DNA of 47,059 bases from Bacteroidales bacterium (GTDB taxonomy: Bacteria > Bacteroidota > Bacteroidia > Bacteroidales > UBA932): contig JAHHQQ010000018.1 of NCBI GenBank assembly GCA_020026275.1, forward strand, positions 1-47,059. Reading direction: 5' to 3'. The translations under genes and the position numbers were made by a program. The notes under the pieces are model-generated. The model was not told the DNA's origin. It was given only the letters and a program-made list of their open reading frames with translations, and did no database searches. Shown one piece after another: positions 28,296 through 36,746 of this stretch (its first letter is position 1; the number at the start of each line of letters is the position of its first letter).

Positions 28296-29567
28296 CTACT
28301 CTATCTGGAGCATTCTGACAGCGTGATTGCCATAATCCGCAATATAAATGTTCTTTTCCTTGTCGACAGCAACACCAGTCGGCTTGTTCAACATAGCGAC
28401 GTCTGGTGAACCATCCCGATAACCAGACACCTTCGGCATTCCGATAATCGTTGAAACATATCCGTCTGAAGAAATTTGGCGGATACAATGATTTTCCTTG
28501 TCAGCCACATACAAATTCCCGTCAACATCCGCACAGATCTGACATGGATTATTGAATTTGGCATCTTTTTGTTTGCCATCAGCATAACCCGGCATGCCAG
28601 TTGGATCTCCCGCATATAACTTGTATTCCTTCGTCTTGAGATTATACGTACAGATACTGTTTCGTGCTTCATGGGACATATAAAGAATATTCGGATCTTT
28701 GATGTCAAAACAGCAATAGGTACGATTGTCTCCATTTGGAATTCCGCGGAGCAGCACCTCGGAAGTGTTGTTTTTCAAATCAAATTTCACCAATTCCCCG
28801 TAGAACAGACAACCATAAAAACATTTGTCAACAGGATTCATCGCCAGAGAAATTTTCCACTCATGACTGGTCGGGACTCCCTCTGGATATTTGATTCTTA
28901 TCGTCTTGGGTTTCCATAAATTATCTGGATCAAACTGGAAGAGATCCGTTCCCTGATAGGCAGGAAAATATATCACGTTCCCATCCTTGCATACGGCCCC
29001 AGCTCCTTTATTGGTCTTGAAAATGGTCGTCACTGTATTCTTCCCGATATTCAGGAGTCTAAGCGAATTGTCTTCGAACTTTTCCTGCCATCTTTTGATG
29101 ACAAAAATATTCTGCTCATCATCTGCAACGATAAATTCAGGATAATAAAATTCAGCTTCATCCAGTGTACCGTCCTTGATTCCCATTTTGTCTGGATGCC
29201 CTGCTATTGTAGAAATATTTACTGAAAGTTCATAGGTAAATTCAATGTCAGAAGTATAGGTGTTCCCATCATGAACGATAGAAATTTTATTGTGTTTATC
29301 AGCACGCAAAGGAGCGATAACATGGATCATATCAGATCTCATTCCCACAATATTTACTCTCTTTTCATTAAAGTAAACTTCGATTGCCTTTGGATCGGTC
29401 CCGAAATTTTCACCTTTGATAATCACTTTCTCACGAGCTTTCCCTTCTCGTGGCATGATATCCGAAATAACAATAGGTCGGTCCGGATCTATCGACCCAG
29501 ACGGAAGCTCCTTCTTCGTGCACGAAAACAGAAGCAACACTACCAACAACAAATATGGATGTTTCAT
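28296..29567 (-). CDS. IPT/TIG - NHL-repeat lipoprotein, first gene of the locus 2 operon
   Basis: Lipoprotein of 423 residues from the ATG at 29567, which yields lipobox LFSC (Cys16); the longer frame to 29612 lacks a sensible start. Residues about 27-108 are an IPT/TIG Ig-like domain (DIMPREGKAREKVIIKGENFG). Residues about 115-423 are NHL-type beta-propeller repeats, seen as INVYVADKENHCIRQI-like and KNIYIADYGNHAVRML blades (quoted in part). Such IPT-NHL lipoproteins are common beside SusC/SusD pairs and are thought to bind ligand at the surface; there is no catalytic motif. 40 bases separate it from susC. Confidence 0.87.
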   Translation of the reverse strand: MKHPYLLLVVLLLFSCTKKELPSGSIDPDRPIVISDIMPREGKAREKVIIKGENFGTDPKAIEVYFNEKRVNIVGMRSDMIHVIAPLRADKHNKISIVHDGNTYTSDIEFTYELSVNISTIAGHPDKMGIKDGTLDEAEFYYPEFIVADDEQNIFVIKRWQEKFEDNSLRLLNIGKNTVTTIFKTNKGAGAVCKDGNVIYFPAYQGTDLFQFDPDNLWKPKTIRIKYPEGVPTSHEWKISLAMNPVDKCFYGCLFYGELVKFDLKNNTSEVLLRGIPNGDNRTYCCFDIKDPNILYMSHEARNSICTYNLKTKEYKLYAGDPTGMPGYADGKQKDAKFNNPCQICADVDGNLYVADKENHCIRQISSDGYVSTIIGMPKVSGYRDGSPDVAMLNKPTGVAVDKEKNIYIADYGNHAVRMLQIE

Positions 29568-29776
29568 TAAATTTGAGGTGTTAATAAAATATATGGTCCA
29601 GATACGCCACAACGCATCTTTCGTCAGACGAAGTTATGAAATAAATTCTTTGGTTTTTCCTTGTATGGAACTAATGTAGATGACATTGACCGCAAAACAG
29701 CCCTTACTGACTATAAACCAAACAATTACCTAATCTGCCGATTCATACTAAAGTGGACTCAGATGATACTTTCTTA

Positions 29777-29806
29777 CATAAAAGAAGCCCGGTATGACCC
29801 AGGCTT
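29777..29806 (-). terminator. Terminator after the DUF6377 regulator gene
   Basis: On the - strand an 8-bp stem (AAGCCTGG with CCGGGCTT, one G-T pair) closes a 6-base loop and is followed by CTTTTAT. It lies about 28 bases after the stop of the regulator and separates it from the locus 2 operon. Confidence 0.6.
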
Positions 29807-29834
29807 TCTCACTTTTTACGGATTATTTTTCTTC

Positions 29835-31535
29835 TCAGGATCCAACAGGAGACTTTTTAGAATCTTCCTCGACCGTATACAGATTCTTTACTTGTTCATC
29901 AAATGTCTCTCGATTCCCTTTTGCTTTATTCTTGACTCTAGCTTTGTAATTGTATATTGTATTCGGGGAATAATGGAGCAGTGCCGCAATCTTACCGGAA
30001 TCTGAAATTCCCAATTTGATAAGTGCATAAATCCGATGATCCGGAGTCATCAGTTCTCCTGTCTTCGGCAAGATCTCTTCTCCAGGCTGAAGCAGACGAT
30101 TGAACCTGGTAACGAAATCGGGATACATATTGATAAAAGTTTCATCAAACATCTTGTAAAATTGATTGATATCCTCATCAATCGGAGGCAATTGTTCAAT
30201 CTCATGTATGATTTCCTGTGAATTTCCTCTTCTTAGATGCTTCAGAACATGATTCTTATATTTTCTTGACGTATTGATATCATCAGACAACATACATAGG
30301 AAGAGAGAGATATACTCCTCTTTTACCTGATTGGCTTCCTTCATCCGGAAATTGAGATTCCGCAGTTGACCGTTCATCTCCACCAACTGCTCATTCTGGG
30401 ATTCTATCTTTATCTTAGACTCATACAATTTAGTCTTTGTCTTTATCAACTTCTGATTTCTCCGATTCAGCGACCCCATCAACACCACTAAGATAATTAC
30501 AAGAATTATCAAGGCAATCATATAACGATGACCAAGCCCCTTCTCATATTGCAATTTCTCCTGATACCTCTTTTCTATTTTAGGAAGTATCTTCGAAACC
30601 TGGACGGCCCTCAATTTACCATTATACAGAATTGCATCTGGAAGGCAATGATTGACAATATAGTCAAACGCATGCTCGATATCACCATAACTATACAATA
30701 AAAGACTGATACTGAGCAGAGATTGGTAATCTTTTGTCGAAGACATCACATCTGAAATGGCAGATTTGAGCAACCAGCACAATTCTTCCTCCGGCTGGCT
30801 CCTGAGCAGAGTCGATTTATAGTAGCATGCTGTCGCATATCTGTTCGATCCTTCATCTGTCAGTTCAAACATCTTCTCTACATGTTCCTCTTGAGCCTTT
30901 ATATCACCATTGCAGAATGCTTCCTCCCGCAGTATTTCATGCCATTCAAACGATCCCTTTTTTACATACTTGAGCAGGTCACTTCTGAAATTATCTGGAG
31001 AATTCAAGTAATGAGAACCATTCATGGAATAGATGCGAAGTTCAAAAGACAATTTACGAGCTGCCTGAAAATAAGCGAACCGACATTCCTCTGGAAGTTT
31101 GTCCAGATCATAACGCCCAATGACATCTCCTGCTTCAATATAATAACCACCCAAAGCATACAAGTATGCTTTGGTGAGTTCTGATCGAGCAAATACAGTC
31201 GAATTATGTGCCTGCTTTGCCAAATCCATCGTCCTGTCCAGATAAAACAAAGCAGAATCCAGACAATGGTGCGTGAAAAGTTCTGAAAGCTTGTAATTGC
31301 ACTTCTCAATATTATACAGATTCGTTTCATCTTCCAGCATCTTCCGATACTGATTCACTCTAGTATTGAAATACGAATCATAGGTATCAACCATTTCCAA
31401 TGTCTGGTCCAGCTGTTGCAACAACTGACTATTCTTTTCCAAACAAATTGAGGTTGTCTCCTCCTTTCCCTGACAGGAAAAAACCAATGACAAAGTTCCT
31501 ATCAGATAACATAAATACCGGCACTCACTTTTCAT
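29835..31535 (-). CDS. DUF6377-type membrane-spanning regulator of locus 2
   Basis: Predicted sensor-regulator of 566 residues from the ATG at 31535; the open frame starts 13 codons earlier, but the signal-like segment follows 31535. A signal with possible lipobox VFSC (Cys21) is followed by a helical, TPR-like periplasmic part (about 30-320), one transmembrane helix at 338-356 (ALIILVIILVVLMGS), a cytoplasmic coiled coil at about 358-405 rich in K/E/Q, and a C-terminal winged- or LuxR-like helix-turn-helix at about 505-535 (IYALIKLGISDSGKIAALLH). This is the architecture of DUF6377 proteins, SusR-like one-protein regulators beside Bacteroidales PULs. It has its own terminator and is not in the same transcript as the PUL genes it probably controls. 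Confidence 0.82.
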   Translation of the reverse strand: MKSECRYLCYLIGTLSLVFSCQGKEETTSICLEKNSQLLQQLDQTLEMVDTYDSYFNTRVNQYRKMLEDETNLYNIEKCNYKLSELFTHHCLDSALFYLDRTMDLAKQAHNSTVFARSELTKAYLYALGGYYIEAGDVIGRYDLDKLPEECRFAYFQAARKLSFELRIYSMNGSHYLNSPDNFRSDLLKYVKKGSFEWHEILREEAFCNGDIKAQEEHVEKMFELTDEGSNRYATACYYKSTLLRSQPEEELCWLLKSAISDVMSSTKDYQSLLSISLLLYSYGDIEHAFDYIVNHCLPDAILYNGKLRAVQVSKILPKIEKRYQEKLQYEKGLGHRYMIALIILVIILVVLMGSLNRRNQKLIKTKTKLYESKIKIESQNEQLVEMNGQLRNLNFRMKEANQVKEEYISLFLCMLSDDINTSRKYKNHVLKHLRRGNSQEIIHEIEQLPPIDEDINQFYKMFDETFINMYPDFVTRFNRLLQPGEEILPKTGELMTPDHRIYALIKLGISDSGKIAALLHYSPNTIYNYKARVKNKAKGNRETFDEQVKNLYTVEEDSKKSPVGS

Positions 31536-31964
31536 GACTGTAAATGTAATCATAATTCTCAAAACCACTCCCAAATCTCCCTAAATTCTCCATCTTCGAC
31601 AACTATCATATTGAAATCATCAATCCATATTCGGACAATCAAAAAAATACCGTAAAATCGGAACACTGCCCAATGACTTTCAGGCATTTGAGCTCGCAAT
31701 ATGATTTTTTCCAACTGAAGATCCTTTTGGTGGAAGATGTATAGGAAACGGATGTTGCCATTATCAACGCAAAGTATTTGGGGTGTTTCATTTAATATTT
31801 ACATCGGCCGCCACTTTCTCCTTTATCATTTCTTCTGAAAGATTTATCGTACTCTATGAGTCTTCCTAGTCAAGATTATCAAACCCGGCTCAAAATGATA
31901 CAAAATTTTCATCCTTATCATACTTGCTACCTAAACAGCACGTGACTTTTAAAAAACATTTCTA
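31536..31964. other. Intergenic stretch without a recognisable gene
   Basis: About 430 A/T-rich bases upstream of the regulator gene. No intact reading frame, RNA gene or clear TAnnTTTG box. The part from about 31800 may continue the decayed metallophosphoesterase found at 31965-32110, because a few codon-length matches to the intact gene at 33179-34597 can be made in shifting frames, but these are too weak to count. Confidence 0.5.
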
Positions 31965-32110
31965 TTATTCCGACATCTCCAGATCATGATTGTCTGTGAC
32001 CGTCCATATCGAAATTTCTAACTGATCAAAAGAAAAGACTATATCACTAAACAATGACAACTTACCATTGACCAAGTCTCGTTCCGCAACACTCTTTCCA
32101 TTGAAGGTCA
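31965..32110 (-). pseudogene. Decayed calcineurin-like phosphoesterase fragment
   Basis: The - strand frame ending at 31965 reads DLVNGKLSLFSDIV, then SIWTVTDNHDLE. This aligns without gaps over 38 codons (31968-32081) with DLVNDKPSLFADIV...PVWTVIGNHDLD of the intact phosphoesterase at 33179-34597; I count 19 identities. The GD-x-x-N motif has lost its Gly (RDLVN), and GNHD has become DNHD, so metal binding would be harmed. A stop follows directly. Upstream homology fades within about 30 bases. No intact start is present (the open frame begins at a TTG). It is a relic of a paralogue on the same strand, not a recent copy. Confidence 0.75.
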
Positions 32111-32200
32111 ATTCATAGACCGAGACTTGCGACGAACAGACTGCATTCCAAATTTTGAAGGGATTCCCAAATTGGTCAAATCCGTTAAAATCTTGAACCA

Positions 32201-32645
32201 ATGGATGACAACAAGGAATTTTGGGAACTAGTGGCGCGACTATTTTTCCCTTTGCAGGAGCGCTCCAATCGAGAATCGTACCGTCAGGTGAACGAACGAT
32301 GCCGCCGACATTTGAATACCCATGACCAAGTCTTGGAACTGGCGTGCGGCACCGGACAGTTCACGTTTGATCTGTGCACATCTGCCGGAGCCTGAGAAGG
32401 CGCTGTCCGAACTCTGACGTGTCCTGAAAGCTGGAGGAAAACTGATTGTCCCGACTTTCGTGTATAAGGGGAAGATGAACAGGATACGTCTATGGCTGTT
32501 GGACAAGGTTGGGTTCAGAACCTTCCACAAGTAGACTTTGGACAGATCGGCCACTTTTCTTGCCCGGCACGGTTTCGAGACGGTCGAATCTGAAATCATC
32601 GCCGGAAAACTTCTTCCGGAAGGGGTGGCAATTTGCAAAAAATAG
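32201..32645 (+). pseudogene. Decayed class I SAM-dependent methyltransferase
   Basis: The N-terminal 64 codons encode a methyltransferase start including motif I, VLELACGTGQFTFDLC, and then stop after 32395. In the next frame the C-terminal part reads PEPEKALSEL-stop-RVLKAGGKLIVPTF...HK-stop-TLDRSATFLARHGFETVES...PEGVAICKK, ending at 32645 (pieces given only in part). The centre between motif I and the PEPEKAL block, about 65-75 residues in typical relatives, is missing and the frame shifts by one at the junction near 32375. With one internal deletion, one frameshift and two in-frame stops, it cannot make the enzyme. Substrate unknown. Confidence 0.85.
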
Positions 32646-32736
32646 AAAAAAACGATGGCGACTAGATAATTTTTGCCTTTTTTCGCAAATAAATTTGGAA
32701 AATCCAAAAAATCGTGTTTATTATTGTCATTCACAT

Positions 32737-32812
32737 CGCGGGGTAGAGCAGTTGGCAGCTCGTCAGGCTCATAACCTGAAGGTCGGAGGTTCGAATCCTT
32801 CCCCCGCTACCA
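32737..32812 (+). tRNA. tRNA-Met (anticodon CAT), probably initiator
   Basis: 76 bases with encoded CCA. Acceptor arm CGCGGGG / CCCCGCT with a mismatch at 1-72 (C-U), D-arm GAGC...GCTC, anticodon stem TCAGG/CCTGA around loop CTCATAA, T-arm with loop TTCGAAT and one G-T pair. The unpaired 1-72 end is a mark of bacterial initiator tRNA. However, the anticodon stem has AGG/CCT instead of the usual three consecutive G-C pairs, so an elongator role is not excluded. Confidence 0.93.
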
Positions 32813-32818
32813 GAAGAG

Positions 32819-32853
32819 AGAGTCACCGGCATGAAACCGGTGACTCTTTTTTT
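32819..32853 (+). terminator. Terminator after tRNA-Met
   Basis: Perfect 11-bp stem (AGAGTCACCGG and its complement) with a 7-base loop and a run of seven T after the stem. It begins 7 bases after the tRNA 3' end. Confidence 0.92.
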
Positions 32854-32979
32854 GACCTTCCCAAGCCTGCTTTCTGCAATTCGAAAAGAATCTTCTTATT
32901 GAAGAAAGCACGACCTTACTTCAGAACTTACCACATTATCTTGGTAATTTCGCTTCACCATTGAAGGGCCACATCATTT

Positions 32980-33039
32980 CAGAAATTACAGTATTCTGTC
33001 AGAAAATACTATATCTTTTCCGAAAATCCTGCTTCCTTC
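32980..33039. repeat. Degenerate 20-base tandem repeat
   Basis: Three adjacent 20-base units of the form (C)(A/C)GAAAnTnC..T.T.CT.T. Units one and two share CAGAAA-TAC-TAT spacing; unit three is weaker. It lies in the 325-base gene-free stretch between the tRNA terminator and the metallophosphoesterase. Nothing else is recognisable there. Confidence 0.35.
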
Positions 33040-33159
33040 AAATGATGAGCACCTGCTCATAAAAAGACAACTTCATTTCTAAAAATACAGCTTTCCTAAT
33101 ATGGGACTACCTCATCTAAAATATAGAAAGTCCATGCTGTATCATCATTTCCCGTAAGG

Positions 33160-33180
33160 AGGGGGGACAGGCGCCCCCCT
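33160..33180 (-). other. G/C hairpin overlapping the stop codon of the metallophosphoesterase gene
   Basis: AGGGGGG and CCCCCCT form a perfect 7-bp stem around a 7-base loop. The stem starts within the TAG stop codon of the - strand gene. There is no T-tract behind it, so it is not a standard intrinsic terminator; it may mark the 3' end of the mRNA or protect it. Confidence 0.5.
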
Positions 33181-34597
33181 ATCGTATGCAATTGAACTCA
33201 AAGGATTGGAGCCCTCTGGTGTCGGTGACATGAAAATGCCAGACCCCTCCTTTCTGTGGATAATTTTCGGGGATATTCCATTCCCAGATATGTTTGGACA
33301 GGGTTCCTCTACGAAAAGGGGTCCTTCTGGAAAACGCAGTCGGATATCCTGCTTCCTTGTTCATTCTCATCATTCTGGTCACAAACGGCGCGAGCTGGTC
33401 TTTCTTTTCCATTTCCTGCCATTCCCCGTCACCGAGCCGGCATTCCACCTTGGTCGTTTCGCCTCCGCCATAGACATTGACGAGAACTTTCCCGTCTATG
33501 AAAGCGGCATCCGCCTGAATGTCCGCATCCAGACCAACCCCTTTGAAGATGAAGCTATAATCCTTTCCGTCAAAATCAAAAACGAAATAGTTTCTGGGCG
33601 ATCCGCATTGCTGCAACGCTATCGGATTGTTCCACATATCCCGTTCTCCAGTCCACCAGGAGCCGCATGCCGCTCCTACCGACACCTCAGAAATATTATC
33701 AGTCCATTCTTGCCTGAAAAGATGATGTGCATGAGCAGAAAGCACCAGAACCTTGTGGTCACCCAATACCTCGAGCAATGCCTCCTTGTTCTTGGTCCAT
33801 CCCAAAGGAACATGCTGGCATAACACGACCAGACCCTCTTCAGGACATTTCTGAAGCAGTGCACGAATGAATGACAGCTGTTTCTCGGATACTGCATATT
33901 CCATAAACTCCACATTGTCAATCAGGATAAAACATACTTTTCCACGGAACCAGGCACCGATATCACTTCCTATTTTCTCCCGGAAAGCATGGGCGGTCCT
34001 TCTGGGACGGGGCAAGGTGTCCAGATCGTGATTGCCGATGACGGTCCATACTGGAAATGGCATGGACTGCATGGAGGGGACAATATCTGCGAACAAGGAA
34101 GGCTTGTCATTTACCAGATCCCCCATATGAACCATGACGTCCAGATCAGTTCTGTTGGAGAGCTCAGCCAATACTGTATTTCTGGCAAGAACGGCCTCTT
34201 CCGGACTGTCAACCTGCACGTCACCCACGATAGCGGCACGGAAACGATCCTTTTTACGACATCTGACCAGAGGAATGTCCAGATTGCCCTTCTGACCTTG
34301 AAGTGGAAACATCAATCCATTCTGCAACCCCTTTTCCAAAGGAAGGTATCCATCCGGAACTACCGGAAACAGGAATTCTGCATCCGTCTGCAAATGATAA
34401 CGGCCCTTCCGGTCCGTCCATACAATACAGCAACCGTCCGACACTCCCGCATTTCTGACCACTTTTTCCCCTTTGTTCCACCGGCCGTCACCATTGGCAT
34501 CGACAAATACACGGCCCATCACGTCCCCCTTCTGCTGTGCGGCCAGAACGCAGCATGTGGACAATACGACCAAAATGGAAACTATTCTCTTCTTCAT
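33179..34597 (-). CDS. Secreted calcineurin-like phosphoesterase with MetallophosN/C-type flanks
   Basis: Periplasmic metal-dependent phosphoesterase of 472 residues from the ATG at 34597 (signal peptide cleaved near LAAQ; the longer frame starts at a TTG). Residues about 22-115 are a small beta domain opening with a calcium-loop-like DANGDGRWNKGE, as in MetallophosN proteins. The catalytic core, about 118-300, has GDVQ (Asp126), GDLVND (Asp160, Asn163), GNHD (Asn189, His190), QHVPL (His262) and SAHAHH (near 287-292). The C-terminal 150 residues form a beta domain (MetallophosC-like) ending in FEFNCIR. All core metal ligands are present. It follows the locus 3 lipoprotein genes, but a terminator-like hairpin lies 16 bases before its start codon. 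Substrate unknown. Confidence 0.9.
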   Translation of the reverse strand: MKKRIVSILVVLSTCCVLAAQQKGDVMGRVFVDANGDGRWNKGEKVVRNAGVSDGCCIVWTDRKGRYHLQTDAEFLFPVVPDGYLPLEKGLQNGLMFPLQGQKGNLDIPLVRCRKKDRFRAAIVGDVQVDSPEEAVLARNTVLAELSNRTDLDVMVHMGDLVNDKPSLFADIVPSMQSMPFPVWTVIGNHDLDTLPRPRRTAHAFREKIGSDIGAWFRGKVCFILIDNVEFMEYAVSEKQLSFIRALLQKCPEEGLVVLCQHVPLGWTKNKEALLEVLGDHKVLVLSAHAHHLFRQEWTDNISEVSVGAACGSWWTGERDMWNNPIALQQCGSPRNYFVFDFDGKDYSFIFKGVGLDADIQADAAFIDGKVLVNVYGGGETTKVECRLGDGEWQEMEKKDQLAPFVTRMMRMNKEAGYPTAFSRRTPFRRGTLSKHIWEWNIPENYPQKGGVWHFHVTDTRGLQSFEFNCIR

Positions 34598-34612
34598 CTT
34601 GTAAATCTTCAA

Positions 34613-34640
34613 TTAAAAAGTCCGGCACAAAACCGGACTT
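34613..34640 (-). terminator. Intrinsic terminator between the propeller lipoprotein and phosphoesterase genes
   Basis: On the - strand AAGTCCGG and CCGGACTT form a perfect 8-bp stem with a 7-base loop, directly followed by TTTTTAATT. It starts 30 bases after the stop of the gene ending at 34670 and its T-tract ends only about 16 bases before the ATG at 34597, leaving no room for a separate promoter. Confidence 0.8.
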
Positions 34641-34669
34641 GAAGTTATGAAATAATTGCCATTATCCAA

Positions 34670-36232
34670 TTATTCGGGAAGATCATCTTTTCCCTGGTCA
34701 AACTTGTAGAGATGCAGAGCTGGACTTACATTAGCCTGAGCATCTACAAATGAGATATAACCTACCCCTTTGTCATTGAATGACATATCAAGAGTACCTC
34801 TCTTGACAGGAAGGTCACTCAATTTGATGACCTCATTCCAATCTTTCGTCTCTTCATTCCATGTCAAGACACATGGATATCTCTTGTCTGCACTATCTTG
34901 ATTCAAAAACACGACAATCGGCTGACCATTGACAATAGCCAAATCAAACTCAGAATATTTGTTGGCAGGAGCATTGTTGACATTATCAACAATAGTGGAA
35001 CCCACATTCATCCATTTTCCATCTTTGCACTTCATAAGAGTGATGAACCATTTTCCATTCTCCTTGCTGTCATTGCCGGCAAGCATATAGCATGTACCAT
35101 CTTCAGCCACGGCAATAGGAGCCGGAAGAAGTTGAGCAGCACCACTCATATTGTCAGGAAGCACATTAATAACCTTATGCCATGCCCCCTTGTCGAATTT
35201 GTAAATAAAATACGAATGGGCCTTTCCTTTACCAGTGAGCTGTCCTCCCATATACACCTTGTCACCGACAACACATGTAGAAACCTTATGCACTTCATTG
35301 TTGCCAAAATCAGCAATTGTATTTTCTGATTCCCATGTTCCCCCTTTATAGTACGAAAGATCCAATCCTCGCCTGACGATAGAACCGACTGCAGAATTAG
35401 CATAGGAAGCACATATGAAATGCCCACTTGAAGGGTCTTTCTCAATCTGGATATATTGACCATTTTTAGTCTTGCAAAAAGGACCACCTATGGATGAGCC
35501 ATCCGCTTTTCTTACAAATGTCTTAAAGTCAGAAGAGGACTTGTAATTATAATAAGCGACATAAACGTTACCATCCTTGTCTGCCGCAATATCTGGATAT
35601 TTTGCCTCGACAACTGTCTTGTTATCGGCATCAAAAGTAATTTCTTCCCCCGCGGTGAACACACCGTCAGAATAGGAAGCGACCAAACCAGCCTCTATCT
35701 CATCTGCTCCAACCATTCTTTTACGCAAGACGAAGAAATAAGGATGCCCGTCTTTCTGATTGACACACATTACGGAATTGCTGACAGGGAAACCTCCGGC
35801 CTTGAAGACACCGGCTTCCGTCCATTCCTTCTTCAGAATCTTACCGACCTTTACAGTATACGTTTTCGATTTTCCACAAGATTTATCTTTTACTACATAA
35901 TCCACCGGATAAGTAAAATCATTGGCTGTCTTTCCACTCACCTGTTCTACTGTCCCAACCAGTACCAGATCGTCTCTTGTTGCAGTGAAACGTGCAACAA
36001 GCTTAGTCTTATCCACTTCTTCTGGTAGCCTTATAACCATTTCAGACTCGACAGCTTTCACTACATAATCAGCGGAAAGTCCTGCATTGTCTGCTTTATA
36101 GAAGCCATACGTCAGCAATTCGGCCTTACCATCGGTCTCGACTTCCGGTTCCTTTGATTCCTCTTTCGCACATGCGCCAAAAAGTACAAGGCCTATCATG
36201 CAGATAGACAACATTTCAATATATTTCTTCAT
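34670..36232 (-). CDS. Lipoprotein with N-terminal Ig-like domain and beta-propeller-like repeats
   Basis: 520 residues, lipobox FGAC (Cys21). Residues about 35-130 resemble the DUF5018-like Ig domains of Bacteroidales surface lipoproteins (AELLTYGFYKADN..., closing with KTYTVKVGK). Residues about 135-515 show five or six blade-like repeats: YPDIAADKDGNVYVAYYN, LLPAPIAVAEDGTCYMLAG, KYSEFDLAIVNGQPIVVFL, LDMSFNDKGVGYISFVD. No active-site motif. It is the fourth gene of the locus 3 operon, 27 bases after the small lipoprotein gene, and is followed by a terminator. Likely a surface binding protein; ligand unknown. Confidence 0.72.
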   Translation of the reverse strand: MKKYIEMLSICMIGLVLFGACAKEESKEPEVETDGKAELLTYGFYKADNAGLSADYVVKAVESEMVIRLPEEVDKTKLVARFTATRDDLVLVGTVEQVSGKTANDFTYPVDYVVKDKSCGKSKTYTVKVGKILKKEWTEAGVFKAGGFPVSNSVMCVNQKDGHPYFFVLRKRMVGADEIEAGLVASYSDGVFTAGEEITFDADNKTVVEAKYPDIAADKDGNVYVAYYNYKSSSDFKTFVRKADGSSIGGPFCKTKNGQYIQIEKDPSSGHFICASYANSAVGSIVRRGLDLSYYKGGTWESENTIADFGNNEVHKVSTCVVGDKVYMGGQLTGKGKAHSYFIYKFDKGAWHKVINVLPDNMSGAAQLLPAPIAVAEDGTCYMLAGNDSKENGKWFITLMKCKDGKWMNVGSTIVDNVNNAPANKYSEFDLAIVNGQPIVVFLNQDSADKRYPCVLTWNEETKDWNEVIKLSDLPVKRGTLDMSFNDKGVGYISFVDAQANVSPALHLYKFDQGKDDLPE

Positions 36233-36259
36233 AGCATTTGAAATTTAATATTCGTATTT

Positions 36260-36733
36260 TCATTTTTTCCGAATCCTGTACTCCTTGCCCAAATGGCCGG
36301 GACCAGGCCTTCCAAGATTCACTTTTGCATTGTCTGTGCCGATGAGCGAAATGGTGAGAGAGTTGTCCTTCCGGGGATCCAGCTCATGCTCCAGCCATTC
36401 TATACGGATCGGTTTCCGATATACTCCCTCCGGAAAAGAAAGCGGACTTGCCGTATTCCGGATATGCTTGAAATCCACCCCTTCTTTCAAACCATCTCCG
36501 ACAATCAGTTCATAATCAATGGAAACATCTCCGAAACCTCCAGGACAGACAAGATAGACATAATATGTCATCAAATTATGATTGCTGTCCCATGGAATTT
36601 CAGAAGAAATCTGTCCCTTCTCATCAGAAAGATATACAAACGCATCTTCGAATACGACCGGTTCATTTACCGAACAGGCAGATACCGCCCCAAGCAGCAT
36701 CAGTACCATTATAATTTCCTTCCAATTTTTCAT
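36260..36733 (-). CDS. Small PUL-associated lipoprotein
   Basis: 157 residues from the ATG at 36733, which gives lipobox VSAC (Cys20); the longer frame to 36760 would overlap susD. The mature part is a single beta domain (about 30-130). The end carries the motif VNLGRPGPGHLGKEYRIRK, whose LG-x-PGP...Y-x-I pattern I know from small lipoproteins encoded after SusD in Bacteroidales (DUF4843-like), though the family assignment is not firm. It lies 13 bases after susD and 27 before the propeller lipoprotein gene. Confidence 0.65.
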   Translation of the reverse strand: MKNWKEIIMVLMLLGAVSACSVNEPVVFEDAFVYLSDEKGQISSEIPWDSNHNLMTYYVYLVCPGGFGDVSIDYELIVGDGLKEGVDFKHIRNTASPLSFPEGVYRKPIRIEWLEHELDPRKDNSLTISLIGTDNAKVNLGRPGPGHLGKEYRIRKK

Positions 36734-36746
36734 GACACTTGTCTTA

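Noticed and set aside
32700..32860. tRNA as an integration site for a mobile element
   Set aside because: No integrase gene, no second copy of the tRNA 3' end and no element boundary were seen nearby.
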